A stretch of 12,218 bases of DNA from an uncultured Eubacteriales bacterium (GCA_900551265.1 URVL01000062.1:1-12218), one strand, 5' to 3'; shown: positions 1 through 7,414, counted from the first letter of the stretch. The notes: generated from the sequence alone by a model not told the origin. Translations and numbers: made by a program.

Positions 1-85
1 ATGCAGTGCATCCGCCGGACTCCGTTCTCTTTTGTAACTTTTCAAACTCGGAAAGCTGTTTTATGGCGTCACAAATCGCAAGTAT
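1..85 (-). CDS. Start of a further operon gene, cut by the window edge; product unknown (possibly the N-terminus of Mfd)
   Basis: Downstream of cysS, the minus strand has a very strong Shine-Dalgarno (TAAGGAGGG, 100-92). After it only one frame stays open to the window edge, giving about 28 residues such as LAICDAIKQLSEFEKLQKR. An in-frame TAA lies at 100-98, so the start must be to its left, yet the frame has no ATG, GTG or TTG. The best-placed codon is ATA at 85-83, six bases after the SD; ATT at 76-74 is the next candidate. A TTG at 81-79 is in another frame and stops after six codons. The pattern of hydrophobic residues followed by an LSEFEKL-like helix loosely recalls the N-terminus of the transcription-repair coupling factor Mfd, but this is a guess from 28 residues. 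A sequence error or indel that hides a normal start is equally possible. Confidence 0.4.
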   Translation of the reverse strand, partial: MLAICDAIKQLSEFEKLQKRTESGGCTA

Positions 86-110
86 AACGAGCCCTCCTTA
101 CCTTGCAGGT

Positions 111-1544
111 TTATTCTCTGGACCATTTTACGCCCTGTGGTGTGTCGATTAAGGTAATACCCTGCGCCTTCAGTTCATCGCGAATCCGATCGGCCTCCGC
201 ATAATTCTTTACTTTCTTTGCATCCGTACGCGCGGCAATTGCATCGAGAATGAACTGATCCTCTTCCGGCACATTTTCCTGAGACGTCTCTTTTTTTGAA
301 TGTTCCTCTCGCATACGGCGCGCCGCAGCCATAAGATCCAGGGACAATACGGTGTCAAATTCTGCAATCAGCGCAGCCTTGGTGCGACCGTTATATTCAG
401 ACTTTAGCACGTTATAAAGAACCGTAATTCCAAGCGATGTATTGAGGTCATTACCAAGCGCGTCATGAAATTCTGCACGAAAGCGATTCATCCCATCTTC
501 GTCCAGCGTACCATCGTTTTCATCTATAGCTGCAATACGAGCCACCAGTTTTTTATACGCCGCGGCGGCGTTGTCCAGTGCATCCCAGGAAAATACAAGA
601 GAACGCCGGTAATGCGACTGTAGACAAAACAGACGGTATACAAGCGGATCATATCCCTTTTCTTCAAGAAGAGATACCGTCAAAAACTCGCCTTTTGATT
701 TGCTCATCTTTCCACTGTTTGTATTAAGATGTAAGACATGAAACCAGTAATTACACCATTTATGGCCCAGGTAGGCTTCACTCTGTGCAATTTCATTTGT
801 ATGATGCGGAAATGCATTATCTATACCGCCGCAGTGAATATCCAAATCTTCGCCAAAATGCTTAATACTGATGCCGGAGCACTCAATATGCCAGCCGGGG
901 TAACCAACGCCCCATGGACTATCCCATTTCAGCTCCTGATCTTCAAACTTTGACTTTGTAAACCACAAAACGAAATCTGTTTTGTTTCGTTTGTTTCCGT
1001 CCTCCTCAACACCTTCGCGGGCGCCGACGACCAGGTTCTCAGCCTCGTGTTTATTAAAGACATAATATTCATCCAGCTTGGATGTATCAAAATAAACGTT
1101 GCCGCCCGCCAGGTAAGCATAACCCTTTTCCAGCAATGTTTCTACCAGATGGATAAACTCCGGGATGCAGCTGGTCGCAGGCTCTACAATCTCAGGGATT
1201 TTAATATGTAGTTTTTGGCAGTCGGCAAAAAATGCTTCCGTATAAAACCTGGCGATTTCCATAACTGATTTATGCTCGCGCCGGGCGCCTTTGAGCATCT
1301 TATCTTCACCGGTGTCCGCATCGCTGGAGAGATGACCGACGTCCGTGATGTTCATCACACGCTTGACCTCATAGCCGCAATAGCATAAATATTTTTCCAA
1401 AACGTCTTCCATAATGTACGTACGAAGGTTTCCAATATGGGCAAAATGATAAACCGTCGGACCGCAGGTATACATCTTTACGTATCCCGGTGTGTTGGGT
1501 ATAAATTCTTCTCTCTTATGCGTCAAACTGTTATAAAGCAGCAT
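111..1544 (-). CDS. cysS: Cysteinyl-tRNA synthetase (class I)
   Basis: Charges tRNA-Cys with cysteine in the cytoplasm. The 477-residue product has the family's usual length. The class I signature HIGN is at residues 36-39 and KMSKS at 279-283. The zinc-binding set that recognises cysteine is complete: C27 (in YTCGPT), C222 (in WHIECSG), H247 and E251 (in FPHHTNE). The anticodon-binding helical domain follows, with a DALG...N region and the late conserved A-D-x-IRDEL segment. I start it at 1544 rather than at the upstream in-frame codon at 1589, because AAAGGG sits seven bases before this ATG and the homologous N-terminus begins with LLYNSLTHKR. It lies 41 nt after pgsA and about 25 nt before the next gene, as the sixth gene of the recA operon. 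Confidence 0.97.
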   Translation of the reverse strand: MLLYNSLTHKREEFIPNTPGYVKMYTCGPTVYHFAHIGNLRTYIMEDVLEKYLCYCGYEVKRVMNITDVGHLSSDADTGEDKMLKGARREHKSVMEIARFYTEAFFADCQKLHIKIPEIVEPATSCIPEFIHLVETLLEKGYAYLAGGNVYFDTSKLDEYYVFNKHEAENLVVGAREGVEEDGNKRNKTDFVLWFTKSKFEDQELKWDSPWGVGYPGWHIECSGISIKHFGEDLDIHCGGIDNAFPHHTNEIAQSEAYLGHKWCNYWFHVLHLNTNSGKMSKSKGEFLTVSLLEEKGYDPLVYRLFCLQSHYRRSLVFSWDALDNAAAAYKKLVARIAAIDENDGTLDEDGMNRFRAEFHDALGNDLNTSLGITVLYNVLKSEYNGRTKAALIAEFDTVLSLDLMAAARRMREEHSKKETSQENVPEEDQFILDAIAARTDAKKVKNYAEADRIRDELKAQGITLIDTPQGVKWSRE

Positions 1545-1585
1545 AGAAGCACCCTTTCTTTGGTTTCTTTCTCTGAAAAAGCAGT

Positions 1586-2137
1586 TCAAGAGGCAGTTGC
1601 CTTAATAATATCCCGGTTTTTATAGAAATAATCAGCGCCACTCCAAAGTGTAATAGCAGCGACAATCCACTGCGCAATCTGCTCAAGCAACAGAGGAGAG
1701 GGGATAAACGCCATGGATTCAACATGGAGGAGCATAAAAATAATATAAAAAAACTGTGAGGCGGTTTTCCATTTCCCACTTCTGGCAGCAGCCATCAACT
1801 TCCCTTCGCTGATTGCCACAACACGCAGCGAGGTAACGGCCAACTCCCGTGCAACGACGAGCATTGCTGCAACAGGTGACGTACGTCCTGCGCCAACAAA
1901 TATCATCAGTGCAGAAATTACCAGCAATTTATCCGCAAGTGGATCCATAATCTTTCCAAATGAAGTGATTTTTCCAGTCTTTCTAGCAATTCTGCCGTCA
2001 ATATAATCCGTCACAGACGCCAAAATAAACACGAACAGCGCAGCCCAGCGTGCTTCAGATGCTTCGGACGTTTCTAAAATCCAAAACAGCGGGATTAACG
2101 CAATCCTGATAAGCGTCAATACATTGGGAACGGTCAT
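1586..2137 (-). CDS. pgsA: CDP-diacylglycerol-glycerol-3-phosphate 3-phosphatidyltransferase
   Basis: Membrane enzyme that makes phosphatidylglycerol phosphate from CDP-diacylglycerol and glycerol-3-phosphate, the committed step to phosphatidylglycerol and cardiolipin. The 183-residue protein carries the complete CDP-alcohol phosphatidyltransferase signature: D44, D47-G48, A51-R52, G61, D65 and D69, with the standard spacing. Hydrophobic segments flank it at about 5-20, 31-46, 70-83, 88-109, 126-146 and 153-168. The ATG at 2137 is preferred because GAGGTGG lies four to five bases upstream. A TTG at 2161 is also in frame and overlaps the rimO stop, but it has no clear ribosome site. The gene follows rimO by 20 nt. 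Identity rests on the signature and on the rimO-pgsA-recA neighbourhood known in Bacillota; other CDP-alcohol transferases share the motif, so the substrate is inferred. Confidence 0.93.
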   Translation of the reverse strand: MTVPNVLTLIRIALIPLFWILETSEASEARWAALFVFILASVTDYIDGRIARKTGKITSFGKIMDPLADKLLVISALMIFVGAGRTSPVAAMLVVARELAVTSLRVVAISEGKLMAAARSGKWKTASQFFYIIFMLLHVESMAFIPSPLLLEQIAQWIVAAITLWSGADYFYKNRDIIKATAS

Positions 2138-2157
2138 GCTTCCACCTCGTTTATAAG

Positions 2158-3510
2158 TCAATCGGCGACAAGCTCGCCTATGGGATCTCCGTCAATTTCA
2201 TCCGTAATACAAACTGTGACAAAATCTCCCGGCTGTGGCCGTGTCTTTTCAGATGTAAAGAAAATCTTACCATCTATATCAGGACTTTCCGCATAGGAAC
2301 GTGCATAATAACACCCGGCTGAACGGTCATAACCCTCGACAAGCACCTCAACCCTGCGTCCGACCATAGCGGCATTATACTTGTCAATCACACGGTTTTC
2401 AATCTCAACAAGCGTATCCTGACGGCGAATTTTTACATCCTCATCAACCTGATCCGGCATGTCGGCAGCGATCGTTCCTTCCTCACGAGAATATTTAAAT
2501 ACGCCCGCACGCTGGAACTTCATCCGTTGAATAAACGAGCAAAGTTCTGCAAACTCATCGTCCGTCTCACCGGGCAATCCTACGATCACCGTGGTGCGCA
2601 GAACAACCTTTGGTATCGTACGACGCAGTTTCTTAATCAGCTGTTCCAGCTCCGTACGTGTATAACGGCGGTTCATTGCCTGCAGTATCCGATCAGAGAC
2701 ATGCTGGATTGGAATATCCAGATACTTTAAAATCTTTGGCTGGTTGGCAATCACGTCAATCAGTTCGTCATCCATTTCATCGGGGTATAGGTAATGCAGG
2801 CGAATCCATCGTATCCCTTCAATTTCGCATAGACGGTTTAAAAGCATGGCCAGCGACCGTTTTCCGTAAAGATCGGAGCCATATGCGGTCAGATCCTGCG
2901 CGACCACAACAAGTTCCCGCACGCCGTTTTCCGCAAGATTCCGTGCTTCTTCCACAATCGCGTCCATATCGCGGCTGCGGAACCGGCCGCGTATGGATGG
3001 GATTACACAATATGAACAGTGATTGTCACAACCTTCGGCAATTTTCAAATATGCCGTGTATTGCGGTGTTGTCTGGATACGCGGTGCCTCGCATAGCGGC
3101 GCATCAATATCCCCCATACGGATAATTTTTTCCATGTGACCGGCTTCTGCGTCTGCGATAAGCCGGTCACAGACCTCCACGATATCCTGATAGCTTCCCG
3201 TACCCAGCACAGCGTCTACTTCCGGCATCTCACGCAACAGTTCCTCACCATAGCGCTGCGAAAGACAACCCGTCACAACCAGCCCCAAAAGAGCGCCGGT
3301 ATTTTTCATTTCAGCCAGTTCCAGAATGTTGTCAATCGCCTCCTGCTTGGCATCTTCAATAAAAGCACAGGTATTCACAACGATGATGTCGGCCTCTTCT
3401 GGATCGTCGTTATACTCATATCCGGCAGAAAGAAGCGCAGCCAGCATTTGTTCCGTATTCACAAGGTTTTTGGCACAGCCAAGCGAGACCATATGAAGTT
3501 TCTTATCCAT
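2158..3510 (-). CDS. rimO: Ribosomal protein S12 methylthiotransferase (radical SAM)
   Basis: Adds a methylthio group to the conserved aspartate of ribosomal protein S12, using S-adenosylmethionine and two [4Fe-4S] clusters. The 450-residue protein has all three methylthiotransferase parts. The N-terminal UPF0004 domain carries cluster ligands C12 (GCAKN), C48 (NTCAF) and C82 (GCLSQ). The radical-SAM core has the triad C161-x3-C165-x2-C168. The C-terminal TRAM domain spans roughly residues 385-450. The opening VSLGCAKNLVNTE and the segment IPSIRGRFRSR are typical of RimO rather than the tRNA enzyme MiaB. The ATG has GAGG four bases upstream. It starts 49 nt after recA and ends 20 nt before pgsA; the 49-nt gap shows no hairpin terminator, so co-transcription with recA is likely. 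Confidence 0.96.
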   Translation of the reverse strand: MDKKLHMVSLGCAKNLVNTEQMLAALLSAGYEYNDDPEEADIIVVNTCAFIEDAKQEAIDNILELAEMKNTGALLGLVVTGCLSQRYGEELLREMPEVDAVLGTGSYQDIVEVCDRLIADAEAGHMEKIIRMGDIDAPLCEAPRIQTTPQYTAYLKIAEGCDNHCSYCVIPSIRGRFRSRDMDAIVEEARNLAENGVRELVVVAQDLTAYGSDLYGKRSLAMLLNRLCEIEGIRWIRLHYLYPDEMDDELIDVIANQPKILKYLDIPIQHVSDRILQAMNRRYTRTELEQLIKKLRRTIPKVVLRTTVIVGLPGETDDEFAELCSFIQRMKFQRAGVFKYSREEGTIAADMPDQVDEDVKIRRQDTLVEIENRVIDKYNAAMVGRRVEVLVEGYDRSAGCYYARSYAESPDIDGKIFFTSEKTRPQPGDFVTVCITDEIDGDPIGELVAD

Positions 3511-3559
3511 AATTCCTCACAAACTAATATGTATTCTCCAAAACCTGCTTATATACGCT

Positions 3560-4678
3560 TTATTCCGGCAGGTCGAAATCGTCCGCCCCAATATCAATCT
3601 GCGGCGTTGGACGCATCGGCGTCAATTTCGCCTGTTCAGCAGGTTTCACAGATACCGATTTTTCGCGGATTTTTTGTGCAAGCGCGTCAGCAATTTCCGG
3701 ATTTTCGCGCAAATATTGAATGGCCTTATCCCGGCCCTGCCCCATACGCTCCCCATTTGCCAGAGCAAACCAAGAGCCTGATTTTTCCACTTCGCCAATC
3801 GAAATCCCCAGATCAACCAGTTCACCAAAATAATTGATACCAAGGCCATACATAATATCAAACTCTGCCGTTTTGAAAGGCGGCGCAATTTTATTTTTGA
3901 CGATTTTGGCGCGGATATGGTTGCCGACATTTTCAGAGCCATTTTTCACGTATTCTGTACGGCGGATATCAATGCGGACGCTGGCATAAAATTTCAATGC
4001 ACGTCCGCCGGTTGTCGTCTCAGTGGGGCCGTAACCCATCGTGCCAATTTTTTCACGCAACTGATTAATAAAAATCACACAGCAGTTGGTTTTTGAGACA
4101 ATGCCCGCCAGTTTTCGCAGGGCCTGCGACATGAGGCGCGCCTGCAGACCAACAAAGCTGTCTCCCATCTCACCCTCAATTTCCGCGCGCGGAACGAGTG
4201 CGGCGACGGAGTCTATTACAATCACATCAATCGCGCCGGAACGTACGAGCGCCTCGGCAATTTCAAGCGCTTGTTCACCATTATCAGGCTGGGACACAAG
4301 GAGCTCATCAATATCAACGCCCAGCGCCTGCGCATAGACTGGGTCCAGCGCATGTTCCGCATCAATAAAAGCCGCATCACCACCGGAACGCTGCGCAGAT
4401 GCGACAACATGAAGCGCCAACGTTGTCTTACCGGACGATTCCGGTCCATAAATTTCAATGATACGCCCGCGGGGAACGCCACCAATACCAAGCGCCATGT
4501 CAAGGGAAAGCGAACCCGTTGAAATTGCCTCAACATTCATATTGGCATTATCGCCAAGCCGCATGATAGCGCCCTTACCGAATGTCTTTTCAAGATGTGC
4601 CAGGGTGTTATCAAGCGCTTTTTGCCGGTCTTCTCCCTTGGCATATGCAATTTCCTTTGCTGATTTCTTTGTAGCCAT
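3560..4678 (-). CDS. recA: RecA recombinase
   Basis: ATP-dependent strand-exchange protein for homologous recombination, and the co-protease that triggers LexA self-cleavage. The product has 372 residues. Walker A (GPESSGKTT) is at 78-86, Walker B (VIVIDS) around 152-157, loop L2 at about 211-225, and an acidic C-terminal tail ends in DDFDLPE. Loop L2 reads [15 protein letters not shown], one residue longer than the IGVMFGNPETTTGG form of E. coli, with P and T where N and P are usual. The reading frame around it is clean, so this is not a frameshift. The start ATG follows AGGTG, which lies within the last codons of prmC, so translation is probably coupled to prmC (3 nt gap). No LexA box is visible directly before recA; the likely one is at the operon promoter (6556-6569). 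No recX or cinA lies beside it here. Confidence 0.98.
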   Translation of the reverse strand: MATKKSAKEIAYAKGEDRQKALDNTLAHLEKTFGKGAIMRLGDNANMNVEAISTGSLSLDMALGIGGVPRGRIIEIYGPESSGKTTLALHVVASAQRSGGDAAFIDAEHALDPVYAQALGVDIDELLVSQPDNGEQALEIAEALVRSGAIDVIVIDSVAALVPRAEIEGEMGDSFVGLQARLMSQALRKLAGIVSKTNCCVIFINQLREKIGTMGYGPTETTTGGRALKFYASVRIDIRRTEYVKNGSENVGNHIRAKIVKNKIAPPFKTAEFDIMYGLGINYFGELVDLGISIGEVEKSGSWFALANGERMGQGRDKAIQYLRENPEIADALAQKIREKSVSVKPAEQAKLTPMRPTPQIDIGADDFDLPE

Positions 4679-4681
4679 ATT

Positions 4682-5554
4682 TCACCTCATCGGTACCCGC
4701 GCACTAACGGCACGCTCCATTTTATTGTAATCTAAATATCTTGTAATAGCCTCATATCCAGCTTTTTTCAGAAGCTCCGAGACTTCAAACCCCTGATAGG
4801 CCCCACACTCAAAAATAATACATCCCCCGGGTCGTATCACACGGTAAAATCCCGTTGAAATTGCGCGATAAAAATTCAAGCCATCGTAACCGCCATAGAG
4901 AGCGTCATGCGGCTCAAAGCCCGACACGTCCACAGGCAACGTCAACATCTCATCCGAGCTAATATAAGGCGGATTACATGCGATCAGATCAAAATGTCCG
5001 ATCCCGTCAGGCGCCGGTTCAAGCGCGTCAAGTGTGATGATTTGCGTACGCGCAGCGAGGCCCTGGTTTTCAATGTTTTTCCGGCATACGCGCAACGCAC
5101 CGGCCGATATGTCCGCAAATACGCCTGTAGCTCCCGGTATATGGGCCAAGAGCGCGATCCCGATAGCGCCGGAGCCACAGCACAGGTCAAGAATCCGTGG
5201 AGACCGTGCGTCACGAAGTAAGGTAAGGGCCTTTTCCACTACAATCTCCGTATCCTGACGGGGAATCAAAACATCCGGATTAACCTCCAGTGTGATCCCA
5301 TAAAAATCCCATTCTCCGATGATATAGGCAAGCGGTTCACCGCGCAGACGGCGCTCCAAAAGATCATCAAGGCATTCCCGAATATCATTCGGCGCTTCGA
5401 GAGCGCCAAGTTTTACAACATCGTCACGGCGGATCTGTGTCCCGCAGGAAGCAGACGCATATGCTACCAGCTCTCGCGCCTCCAAGCCGGGCATTGATAA
5501 GTCCATTGGCTTTAACGCTTCCATCGTATATTTCAGCGCTTCCGCATAAGTCAC
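4682..5554 (-). CDS. prmC: Release factor glutamine methyltransferase
   Basis: N5-methylates the glutamine of the GGQ motif in peptide release factors RF1 and RF2, using S-adenosylmethionine. The 290-residue protein has the PrmC N-terminal helical domain (about 1-70), the conserved GEPLAYIIGEWDFYG segment (72-86), LIPRQDTE (96-103), the SAM-binding motif I DLCCGSGAIGI (123-133), and the catalytic NPPY at 194-197. It starts with GTG, whose GTGA overlaps the TGA stop of the DUF1385 gene by three bases; AAGGGGG lies about ten bases upstream. Its neighbour in many Bacillota is prfA (RF1), but here recA follows instead. The preceding DUF1385 gene is the usual partner. Confidence 0.95.
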   Translation of the reverse strand: MTYAEALKYTMEALKPMDLSMPGLEARELVAYASASCGTQIRRDDVVKLGALEAPNDIRECLDDLLERRLRGEPLAYIIGEWDFYGITLEVNPDVLIPRQDTEIVVEKALTLLRDARSPRILDLCCGSGAIGIALLAHIPGATGVFADISAGALRVCRKNIENQGLAARTQIITLDALEPAPDGIGHFDLIACNPPYISSDEMLTLPVDVSGFEPHDALYGGYDGLNFYRAISTGFYRVIRPGGCIIFECGAYQGFEVSELLKKAGYEAITRYLDYNKMERAVSARVPMR

Positions 5555-6471
5555 CAGGTATCGTCCCCCTTATGCTCAGGAAGTACCCGTTCAAGCGCCG
5601 CCACGGCAACCTCCACCATAGAATCATCCGGTTCATTTGTTGTCAGGTGCTGCATCCAAAGGCCAGGCGCGCGCAAAATACGCGTCAACGTATTGTCGTG
5701 GCGTCCTACCGCACGGTTAATTTCATAGCTGATCGCGATGACAACCGGCAACAGTATGATACGCAGCAGCATCCGGATCAAAGGATTCGACCAGGTGACC
5801 AGGCTAAATACCAAAATCGAAATAATCATTACAACAAACAGGAAACTTGTCCCGCAACGAGGGTGCTCCTTTGGAAACTTCTGCACGTTTTCAACGGTCA
5901 GCGGCAGTCCGTGCTCATAACAGTGAATACTCTTGTGCTCTGCTCCGTGATAAGAAAATGTGCGCCGGATATCCTTCATACGTGAAACAGAGAATAAAAA
6001 CAGGAAAAAAATCAGAAGCCGCAGCGCGCCCTCTAAGAGGTTGCGCCAAATGCCGGACCCAATGACGTGATCCAGTGTGCCGGCCAGCAGGGTGGGAAGC
6101 AGAATAAACAGCGCTACCGGCAGGGCGCAACCCACGACCAGCGCAATTCCAATTGCAATCTTATCCGCCTTTTCCTTACCAATTTTCTTTTCCAGCCAGC
6201 CCGGTTCTTCCTCAATTCCCTCAAAAGCCACTTCACTCGAATAGGTGAGGGCAGACATGCCTACAGAGAGAGAATCCCACAGGCCGACCACCCCGCGAAT
6301 CAAAGGCCAGGTCAAAATACCTTTTCGCACTTTACAGGGTTTTTCTGAAATATCCATGCTGCCGTCCGGCTTGCGCACGACAGTCGCCACACGGCTGGGG
6401 CCGCGCATTAAAATACCTTCTATCAGCGCCTGACCGCCGATCATGGTTCGAAACGGTTTGTTTGCATCCAT
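5551..6471 (-). CDS. yqhQ: DUF1385 (YqhQ-like) membrane protein
   Basis: Polytopic membrane protein of the DUF1385 family; I know of no established biochemical function. The 306-residue product shows the family hallmarks: the N-terminal GGQALIEGILMRG (12-24), YHGAEHK (174-180) and HPRCGTSF (205-210 region). Predicted membrane segments are at about 105-131, 147-163, 209-226 and 233-250. The conserved His, Glu and Cys residues near the membrane face suggest a metal or catalytic site, but that is inference. The gene is the first of the operon and overlaps prmC, an arrangement common in Bacillota. The ATG at 6471 has only a distant GAGAGG about 12 bases upstream, so the ribosome site is weaker than in the rest of the operon. 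Confidence 0.93.
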   Translation of the reverse strand: MDANKPFRTMIGGQALIEGILMRGPSRVATVVRKPDGSMDISEKPCKVRKGILTWPLIRGVVGLWDSLSVGMSALTYSSEVAFEGIEEEPGWLEKKIGKEKADKIAIGIALVVGCALPVALFILLPTLLAGTLDHVIGSGIWRNLLEGALRLLIFFLFLFSVSRMKDIRRTFSYHGAEHKSIHCYEHGLPLTVENVQKFPKEHPRCGTSFLFVVMIISILVFSLVTWSNPLIRMLLRIILLPVVIAISYEINRAVGRHDNTLTRILRAPGLWMQHLTTNEPDDSMVEVAVAALERVLPEHKGDDTW

Positions 6472-6543
6472 TTTCTTTTGCGTCCTCTCTAATGATACTT
6501 TTGTAAATAATGGATCTACTATCGTAGGTTCATAATTTAGTTT

Positions 6544-6572
6544 ATTATATCATACCGAACATATTTTCGCAA
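6544..6572 (-). promoter_or_regulatory. Sigma-A-type promoter of the yqhQ-prmC-recA-rimO-pgsA-cysS operon
   Basis: Read on the minus strand, the -35 is TTGCGA (6572-6567, four of six matches). A 17-base spacer follows, then a perfect -10 TATAAT (6549-6544) preceded by TG and one base, an extended -10. The expected transcript start is near 6537, giving a 5' leader of about 66 nt before yqhQ. No other good promoter is seen between this point and recA. Confidence 0.8.
6556..6569. promoter_or_regulatory. LexA (SOS) box overlapping the recA-operon promoter
   Basis: CGAACATATTTTCG lies between the -10 and -35 and covers half of the -35. The Bacillus-type LexA consensus is CGAAC, four bases, GTTCG (central bases RNRY). 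Here the left arm and the central ATAT match fully and the right arm differs by one base, keeping a perfect CGAA-N6-TTCG dyad. A repressor bound here would block RNA polymerase. The gene it serves includes recA, the classic SOS gene, so the context strongly supports the call. LexA itself is not in this window. Confidence 0.75.
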
Positions 6573-6654
6573 GTAAATATTCTTTGAGCGGCATGGGTTT
6601 ATTCGTTTGGTATTTTTCTAATAAATATTAATTTTCAAATATTTTTACAAAATA

Positions 6655-6683
6655 TTGTGAATTATATATTACTATGGTATAAT
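6655..6683 (+). promoter_or_regulatory. Sigma-A-type promoter for the exported-protein gene
   Basis: The -35 is TTGTGA (6655-6660), the spacer 17 bases, and the -10 TATAAT (6678-6683) with an upstream TGG that makes it an extended -10. The stretch just upstream is very AT-rich, which could act as an UP element. The transcript start would be near 6690, leaving about 80 nt of leader before the TTG start at 6770. The layout nearly mirrors that of the divergent promoter at 6544-6572. Confidence 0.75.
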
Positions 6684-6713
6684 ATTGAATAGTTAATGCT
6701 TAGGTGAAACCCC

Positions 6714-6755
6714 ATGTTTTTTCATTTGAAAAGGAATAAATTTACCTATTTTTGA
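6714..6755 (+). CDS. Possible 13-codon leader peptide (upstream ORF)
   Basis: The leader transcript of the exported-protein gene has AGGTGA (6702-6707), a six-base gap and ATG (6714), then a short open frame MFFHLKRNKFTYF ending in TGA at 6753-6755. The stop is 14 bases before the TTG start of the main gene and lies just ahead of its Shine-Dalgarno, a spacing suited to translational coupling. Its ribosome site is as good as that of the main gene. No run of a single regulatory amino acid is present, apart from a mild excess of Phe (four of 13). It may be chance. Confidence 0.35.
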   Translation: MFFHLKRNKFTYF

Positions 6756-6769
6756 TTGAGGTGAACGAC

Positions 6770-7378
6770 TTGAATAAAAAAATCATTATCACCGTCTGCG
6801 CCGTCCTCGTCCTGGCGCTTTTGGTCACCGGCAGTGTCCTGCTCTTTTTCCCGGAAAAGATCCCGACTGAAATCGCAGTACGGGAACATAATGTGATGCC
6901 TATTTCCGCACTATGGCCGAGTTATGATTTTGAAGAAACGATCGATAAGGCTTATAAAATCGTCGTCGGTACGGTTACTGCAAAAAGTGAAACAAAGGTG
7001 CATGAAGGATATGACGATTCTAATCGGGTCCTTATACGGGAATACTATAAAGACGTGACAATCGAAGTAGAAAGCGTTTTAAAGGGTGATGCAGATCTGG
7101 AAACCGTCAACTATATTGAGCCCGGCGGTGAGACCATCACAATCCGCGAAGATGGGACGGCATCTATAAACAATTGGGAATACTCCGGTGTTAAGACTTT
7201 GACCGTCGGGGATCGCGTACTCCTTTATTTGACGGAGAAAGGGAATTTTGTAAATCCAGAAACGCTATTCTTAGTTGAACCAGATGATACCATCAGTATT
7301 TCTTCCACTCTTTTACCAAATACCATGCGGAAATCCCAGAGTTATTACATGGAAACCTATGATCGTAGACGCAATTGA
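6770..7378 (+). CDS. Exported or membrane-anchored protein of unknown function
   Basis: I do not recognise this 202-residue protein. It has a short basic start (MNKK), one hydrophobic segment at about 5-27, and an extracytoplasmic part of about 175 residues. There is no lipobox cysteine and no clear signal peptidase site, so it may stay anchored. The outer part looks like one beta-rich domain: YKIVVGTVTAKSE (62-74), VTIEVESVLKGD (96-107), a GGE turn (119-121) and TLTVGDRVLLYLTE (143-156). This alternation is common in small secreted beta-barrel domains of Bacillota. I choose TTG at 6770 because GAGGTGA is five bases upstream; the in-frame GTG at 6761 and TTG at 6752 lack a ribosome site. The gene has its own promoter and terminator, so it is a single-gene unit. 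Confidence 0.85.
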   Translation: MNKKIIITVCAVLVLALLVTGSVLLFFPEKIPTEIAVREHNVMPISALWPSYDFEETIDKAYKIVVGTVTAKSETKVHEGYDDSNRVLIREYYKDVTIEVESVLKGDADLETVNYIEPGGETITIREDGTASINNWEYSGVKTLTVGDRVLLYLTEKGNFVNPETLFLVEPDDTISISSTLLPNTMRKSQSYYMETYDRRRN

Positions 7379-7414
7379 AGATTATCTTGCCTCCTGAAGC
7401 CGGCCTGTCTCTCC

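Noticed and set aside
3136..3837. A 233-codon plus-strand frame across the rimO-recA junction
   Set aside because: It runs antisense to two conserved genes, has no ribosome site, and its translation is rich in His, Gln and Arg, as expected from reverse-complement coding sequence.
6513..6526. Small dyad CTAC-TATC-GTAG in the yqhQ leader
   Set aside because: Only four base pairs are solid; it is too weak for a terminator or riboswitch and does not match a LexA box.
6623..6644. Inverted repeat AAATATT / AATATTT upstream of the rightward promoter
   Set aside because: It consists of A and T only, in a very AT-rich stretch where such dyads occur by chance. At most it adds to an UP element.
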